Assembly: GCA_039925145.1 (NCBI GenBank)
Contig: JBDSZL010000051.1
Coordinates: 1 to 17,379 of the forward strand
DNA length: 17,379 nucleotides
Direction: 5' to 3'
Source of the DNA: JBDSZL01 sp039925145
GTDB lineage: Bacteria; Acidobacteriota; Vicinamibacteria; Vicinamibacterales; SCN-69-37
Below, piece after piece: positions 14,689-17,379 of this stretch (the stretch's first letter is position 1; the number at the start of each line of letters is the position of its first letter). The notes under the pieces are model-generated. The model did not search any database and was not told the DNA's origin. It was given only the letters and a program-made list of their open reading frames with translations. The position numbers and the translations under genes were made by a program.

Positions 14689-15912
14689 ATGGCAATCAAC
14701 GGTGAGGCAATCACGCGGCGCGATGGAACACTGGCAGTGCCCGATCGACCGATCGTGCCGTTCATCGAGGGCGATGGCACCGGTCCCGACATCTGGGCGG
14801 CGAGTGTGCGCGTGTTCGACGCGGCGGTCGAGAAGAGTTCCGGCGGACGTCGCAAGATCGAGTGGCTCGAAGTGCTTGCCGGGGAGAAAGCTTTCGCGCA
14901 GACGGGCAGCTGGTTGCCCGACGCCACCCTCGATGCGTTTCGCCAATATCTGGTCGGCATCAAGGGGCCGTTGACCACGCCGGTGGGCGGCGGCATCCGG
15001 TCGCTGAACGTGGCGCTGCGACAGGAGCTCGATCTTTACGTCTGCCTGCGGCCGGTGCGCTACTTCAGTGGCATGGAGACGCCCGTGAAGCGTCCCGACC
15101 AGGTCGAGATGGTGATCTTTCGTGAAAACACGGAGGACATCTACGCGGGCATCGAGTTTCGCGAGGGCACGCCGGAGGTCGAAGAGTTCAAACGGATCTT
15201 CTCCGCCTCGTTCCCGAAGCTCTTCAAGAAGTTCCGATTCCCCGACTCGTCCGGCGTCGGCATCAAACCCATGTCGCGCGAGGGGAGCGAACGGCTGATC
15301 CGCGCTGCCATCGAGTACGCGGTGGCACATCGCCGCAAGAGCGTCACGCTCGTGCACAAGGGCAACATCATGAAGTTCACGGAAGGCGCCTTCCGTGACT
15401 GGGGCTACGATTTGGCGAAGCGCGAGTTCGGGGCGACCGAGATCGATGGCGGCCCCTGGTGCACGCTCCCGGGCGGCATCGTGCTGAAGGACGTCATCGC
15501 CGACGCGTTCCTTCAGCAGATCCTGACGCGGCCGGCGGAGTACGACGTGATCGCGACGCCGAACCTCAATGGCGACTACATCTCGGACGCACTGGCCGCC
15601 CAGGTAGGCGGCATCGGCATCGCGCCCGGCGGCAATATCAATTACATGACCGGACACGCCATCTTCGAGGCGACGCACGGCACGGCGCCGAAGTACGCCA
15701 ATCTCGACAAGGTCAATCCTGGCTCGGTCATCCTGTCGGGCGAGATGATGTTGCGCCACCTGGGATGGACCGAGGCCGCCGATCTCGTCATTGGTTCGCT
15801 CGAGAGGGCCATTGCGGCCAAGACCGTCACCTACGATCTGGCGCGCATGATCGCCGGCGCGACAGAGCTCAAGACCTCGGAGTTCGCGACAGCGATGATC
15901 GCGCACATGTAG
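14689..15912 (+). CDS. icd: NADP-dependent isocitrate dehydrogenase
   Basis: 407 residues from ATG 14689, with GGAG (14680-14683) five bases before it; a GTG at 14683 overlaps that ribosome site and is less likely. It converts isocitrate to 2-oxoglutarate in the TCA cycle. Substrate residues match the E. coli enzyme: Ser105 (IRSLNVALRQ; equivalent of the phosphorylated Ser113), Asn107, Arg111, Arg121, Arg145 (IFRENTEDIYAG), Tyr152 and Lys224 (LVHKGNIMKF). Metal-binding Asp residues lie in LNGDYISDAL. NADP preference is supported by Lys335-Tyr336 (GTAPKYA) and Tyr382/Arg386 (TYDLAR). The IDGGPW loop is followed by a shorter insert than in E. coli. An aceK kinase gene is not in view. mdh follows after 48 bases. 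Confidence 0.96.
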   Translation: MAINGEAITRRDGTLAVPDRPIVPFIEGDGTGPDIWAASVRVFDAAVEKSSGGRRKIEWLEVLAGEKAFAQTGSWLPDATLDAFRQYLVGIKGPLTTPVGGGIRSLNVALRQELDLYVCLRPVRYFSGMETPVKRPDQVEMVIFRENTEDIYAGIEFREGTPEVEEFKRIFSASFPKLFKKFRFPDSSGVGIKPMSREGSERLIRAAIEYAVAHRRKSVTLVHKGNIMKFTEGAFRDWGYDLAKREFGATEIDGGPWCTLPGGIVLKDVIADAFLQQILTRPAEYDVIATPNLNGDYISDALAAQVGGIGIAPGGNINYMTGHAIFEATHGTAPKYANLDKVNPGSVILSGEMMLRHLGWTEAADLVIGSLERAIAAKTVTYDLARMIAGATELKTSEFATAMIAHM

Positions 15913-15940
15913 CGTAAGCCGTAAGCCGTAAGCCGTCAGT
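15913..15940 (+). repeat. Heptamer tandem repeat between icd and mdh
   Basis: Three perfect copies of CGTAAGC (15913-15933) are followed by a degenerate CGTCAGT. It starts immediately after the icd stop codon and ends 20 bases before the mdh start. It looks like a slippage-type intergenic repeat; no function can be read from it. Confidence 0.8.
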
Positions 15941-15960
15941 CGTCTTCCCGTGGAGCCCTC

Positions 15961-16902
15961 ATGAACCGCAAAGTGACAGTCGTAGGAGGCGCTGGCAATG
16001 TCGGCGCGACCGTAGCCCGCGCCATTGCCGTCAAGGAACTCGCCGACGTTGTCATCGTCGACATCGCCGGCGACAAGGCGCAGGGCGTCGCGCTCGATAT
16101 CTTTCAGGCCTGTCCCATCGACGGATCGGACACCCGCCTCGTCGGCACGTCCGACTACGCTGCCACGGAAGGGTCCGACGTCGTCGTGATCACCTCGGGC
16201 GTGCCGCGCAAGCCAGGCATGAGCCGAGACGACCTGCTACAGGTCAACTACAAGATCATGCAGGCCGTGACCGAGCAGGTGGTGAAGTACTCGCCCAACT
16301 GCGTGATCGTCCCGGTCGCCAACCCGCTCGACGCGATGTGCCAGGCGGTATACCGGCTGAGCGGCTTCCCGCGGGAGCGGGTCGTGGGCATGGCCGGCGT
16401 GCTCGACTCGGCGCGCATGCGCACGTTCATCGCGATGGAACTGGGCGTCTCTGTCGAAAACGTCCACGCCTTCGTTTTGGGCGGGCACGGCGACACCATG
16501 GTGCCGCTGCCGCGGTACTCGACGGTGGCGGGTATTCCGCTGACCGAGCTCGTCACCATGGGATGGCTGACCGCCGAGAAGCTGGCCGCCATCTGCACCC
16601 GCACCGCCAACGGCGGGGCGGAGCTGACGAAGATGATCGGCACGAGCGCGTGGTACGCGCCGGGCGCGGCTGCCGCCGAGATGGTCGAGGCCATTCTCAA
16701 GGATAAGAAGCAGATCCTGCCGTGTTCGGTGTTCCTGCAGGGCGAGTACGGCGTGCACGACCAGTTTCTAGGAGTACCCGTGAAACTTGGCCGCGGCGGA
16801 GCCGAGAAGGTCGTGGAGATTCAACTGACCGCCGACGAGAAGGCCGCGCTCATGAAGTCCGCGGCGGCGGTAAAGGAACTGACGGACGTCATCGGCGTGT
16901 AG
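15961..16902 (+). CDS. mdh: Malate dehydrogenase (LDH-like type)
   Basis: 313 residues. It oxidises malate to oxaloacetate with NAD in the TCA cycle. The Rossmann loop is VVGGAGNVGATVA (7-19), with Asp34 ending the second strand, which favours NAD over NADP. Substrate and catalytic residues: Arg83 and Arg89 (GVPRKPGMSRDDLL), Asn121 (VANPLD), Asp149 and Arg152 (LDSARMR) and His176 (GGHGDTM). An Arg at the specificity position 83 marks malate rather than lactate dehydrogenase. GGAG at 15952-15955 precedes ATG 15961 by five bases. It is probably co-transcribed with icd, giving an icd-mdh TCA pair. A large hairpin follows 14 bases after the stop. Confidence 0.96.
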   Translation: MNRKVTVVGGAGNVGATVARAIAVKELADVVIVDIAGDKAQGVALDIFQACPIDGSDTRLVGTSDYAATEGSDVVVITSGVPRKPGMSRDDLLQVNYKIMQAVTEQVVKYSPNCVIVPVANPLDAMCQAVYRLSGFPRERVVGMAGVLDSARMRTFIAMELGVSVENVHAFVLGGHGDTMVPLPRYSTVAGIPLTELVTMGWLTAEKLAAICTRTANGGAELTKMIGTSAWYAPGAAAAEMVEAILKDKKQILPCSVFLQGEYGVHDQFLGVPVKLGRGGAEKVVEIQLTADEKAALMKSAAAVKELTDVIGV

Positions 16903-16916
16903 GCGCCTGTGAGGCG

Positions 16917-16979
16917 ACAGCCGGACGGTACACCGATACAGCGCGGATACAGATCTGTCGGTGCACCGTCCGTGGCTGT
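16917..16979 (+). terminator. Large imperfect hairpin after mdh, possible terminator or palindromic repeat
   Basis: The arms ACAGCC..GGACGGT.CACCG..ACAG (16917-16941) and their complement (16955-16979) give about 22 pairs, one mismatch and two 2-base bulges, around a 13-base loop. The loop side also carries GATACAG twice (16935-16941, 16946-16952) and the palindrome ACAGATCTGT (16949-16958), so alternative folds exist. There is no U-run after it. Position suggests 3'-end formation of the icd-mdh transcript; a REP-like repeat is the alternative. Confidence 0.55.
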
Positions 16980-17091
16980 AGGTTCGACACGGAGAATCGT
17001 GATCGGCCGGACAGATTCGCGCCATTGAGAACATACGCCGACATGTTGCGTGCGGCACAGCCCTTGCTAGCGATACGCGCAGGGGCGAATC

Positions 17092-17187
17092 ATGGTGCCA
17101 TTTGTCAGTGTGCTCGGGTGTGTGCTGATCGCGTACGGGTTGTGGGGAGCTGCTACCAGCCTCCGACGCGACCGCCCGCGTTTTTAG
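17092..17187 (+). CDS. Possible 31-residue single-helix membrane peptide
   Basis: A short frame with ATG 17092 preceded by AGGGG (17081-17085) at six bases. The only start in the frame after an upstream stop is this ATG. Residues 3-21 (PFVSVLGCVLIAYGLWGAA) are hydrophobic enough for one membrane helix, and the end, SLRRDRPRF, is strongly basic, as expected for a cytoplasmic C-terminus. I do not recognise the sequence. It lies between the mdh hairpin and the IS end. Frames this short occur by chance, so confidence is limited. Confidence 0.35.
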   Translation: MVPFVSVLGCVLIAYGLWGAATSLRRDRPRF

Positions 17188-17257
17188 CCGAGCCTATCGC
17201 CTCTCCGAACGCCCTCCCTCGCCCCGTCGCCGTGGCCGGCACCGCATGCTCGCTGTT

Positions 17258-17305
17258 GTAGCGCAGTAGTAATGTCCCCTCGGTAGCGCAATAGAAATGT
17301 CCCCT
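17258..17305 (+). repeat. Two tandem 23-base repeats at the IS end
   Basis: Copies at 17258-17280 and 17283-17305 differ at only two positions and share GTAGCGCA and AATGTCCCCT; two bases separate them, giving a 25-base period. They are probably transposase-binding sites within the terminal repeat. Confidence 0.8.
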
Positions 17306-17308
17306 ACG

Positions 17309-17333
17309 CTGGCGATCTCCTGGGAGGTCGCAG
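17309..17333 (+). promoter_or_regulatory. Stem-loop upstream of the transposase start
   Basis: GCGATCTCC (17312-17320) pairs with GGAGGTCGC (17323-17331), with one G-U pair; a one-base bulge lets CT/AG extend it. A two-base loop is too tight, so the top pairs probably open. Hairpins here often block outside transcription into transposase genes. Confidence 0.5.
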
Positions 17334-17349
17334 ATTGGGACGGACAGCG

Positions 17350-17379
17350 ATGAGTGTGCGGGACTTGACACGGGTCGAG
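17350..17379 (+). CDS. Start of a putative IS transposase (partial, cut by window end)
   Basis: Ten codons are visible, ATG 17350 to the window edge, reading MSVRDLTRVE. This resembles the start of helix-turn-helix transposases of the ISNCY type, which often begin with M-S-x-(R/K)-(D/E)-L-x-R-V/L-E. Purine-rich GGGACGG at 17337-17343 is a plausible ribosome site. Ten residues are too few for certainty; the repeats and stem-loop before it carry most of the weight. Confidence 0.45.
   Translation, partial: MSVRDLTRVE

Larger units (their letters stand above)
16903..17253. other. Stretch between mdh and the insertion sequence
   Basis: About 350 bases with no normal-sized gene. It holds a large imperfect hairpin (16917-16979) and a possible 31-codon membrane peptide (17092-17187). 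Nothing recognisable lies in 16980-17091 or 17188-17253. Open frames that cross it on either strand lack start context and family motifs. Confidence 0.6.
17254..17379 (+). mobile_element. Left end of an insertion sequence (ISNCY/IS1202-like), cut by the window
   Basis: Two tandem AATGTCCCCT-containing repeats, a strong stem-loop and the start of a putative HTH-type transposase lie in order. This arrangement is what I recall for IS elements formerly grouped as ISNCY. The outer boundary near 17254 (TGTTGTAGCGC) is a guess, because the other end is not in the window. Confidence 0.5.

Noticed and set aside
14479..15906. 475-codon open frame on the minus strand over icd
   Set aside because: It is antisense to a clear Icd, Arg/Asp/His-rich and without any motif; GC-rich codon use leaves such antisense frames open.
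16979..17000. GGTTCGA after the mdh hairpin as a tRNA T-loop
   Set aside because: No acceptor stem, anticodon arm or D-arm can be built around it.
17166..17186. CGCG-CGCG stem followed by T5 as an intrinsic terminator
   Set aside because: Only four pairs and a short T-run, inside the possible mini-protein frame; too weak to call.
1..17379. CRISPR array, rRNA or tRNA genes, phage or defence genes
   Set aside because: No regularly spaced repeats, RNA gene signatures or defence-type proteins were seen; the content is housekeeping apart from the IS end.

Overview
This window is a stretch of a high-GC bacterial chromosome packed with core-metabolism genes. The organism makes lipopolysaccharide: it carries a full route to CMP-Kdo plus a LapB-type regulator, so it is a diderm. 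The base composition, the PKD lipoprotein, the TPR protein with a long Ala/Glu-rich tail and the Aquifex-like KdsA would fit an Acidobacteriota (Vicinamibacteria-like) genome. That placement is inference from gene style, not a database result.

Layout, left to right. (1) 8-6756, plus strand, tightly packed: a PKD-domain lipoprotein, a TPR protein with a very long acidic low-complexity region, an M24 aminopeptidase, then accB and accC (biotin carrier and biotin carboxylase of acetyl-CoA carboxylase) and thiE. folD follows at 6780-7721, also on plus. (2) 7707-14470, minus strand: kdsB, pyrG, kdsA, kdsD, kdsC, lapB, coaE in transcription order, with gaps of 1-30 bases. folD and coaE converge and overlap by 15 bases inside a perfect palindrome. 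(3) 14471-14688: a divergent intergenic region with a 15-base palindrome and three DnaA-box-like sites. (4) 14689-16902, plus strand: icd (isocitrate dehydrogenase) and mdh (malate dehydrogenase), separated by a small heptamer repeat. (5) 16903-17379: a large imperfect hairpin, a possible 31-residue one-helix membrane peptide, and the left end of an insertion sequence with two tandem 23-base repeats, a stem-loop and the first ten codons of a putative transposase running off the window.

How the genes work together. The minus-strand cluster is nearly a complete Kdo factory. KdsD makes arabinose-5-phosphate, KdsA condenses it with PEP, KdsC dephosphorylates Kdo-8-phosphate and KdsB activates Kdo with CTP, which PyrG supplies. 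LapB in other bacteria sets LPS output through LpxC turnover. The plus-strand group holds two acetyl-CoA carboxylase subunits, which feed the fatty acids of lipid A and phospholipids. Most of the window is ordinary housekeeping sequence, and I do not see a convincing new multi-gene system. The best leads are the DnaA-box-like cluster before icd, the acidic TPR protein, the mini-protein and hairpin after mdh, and the IS end.
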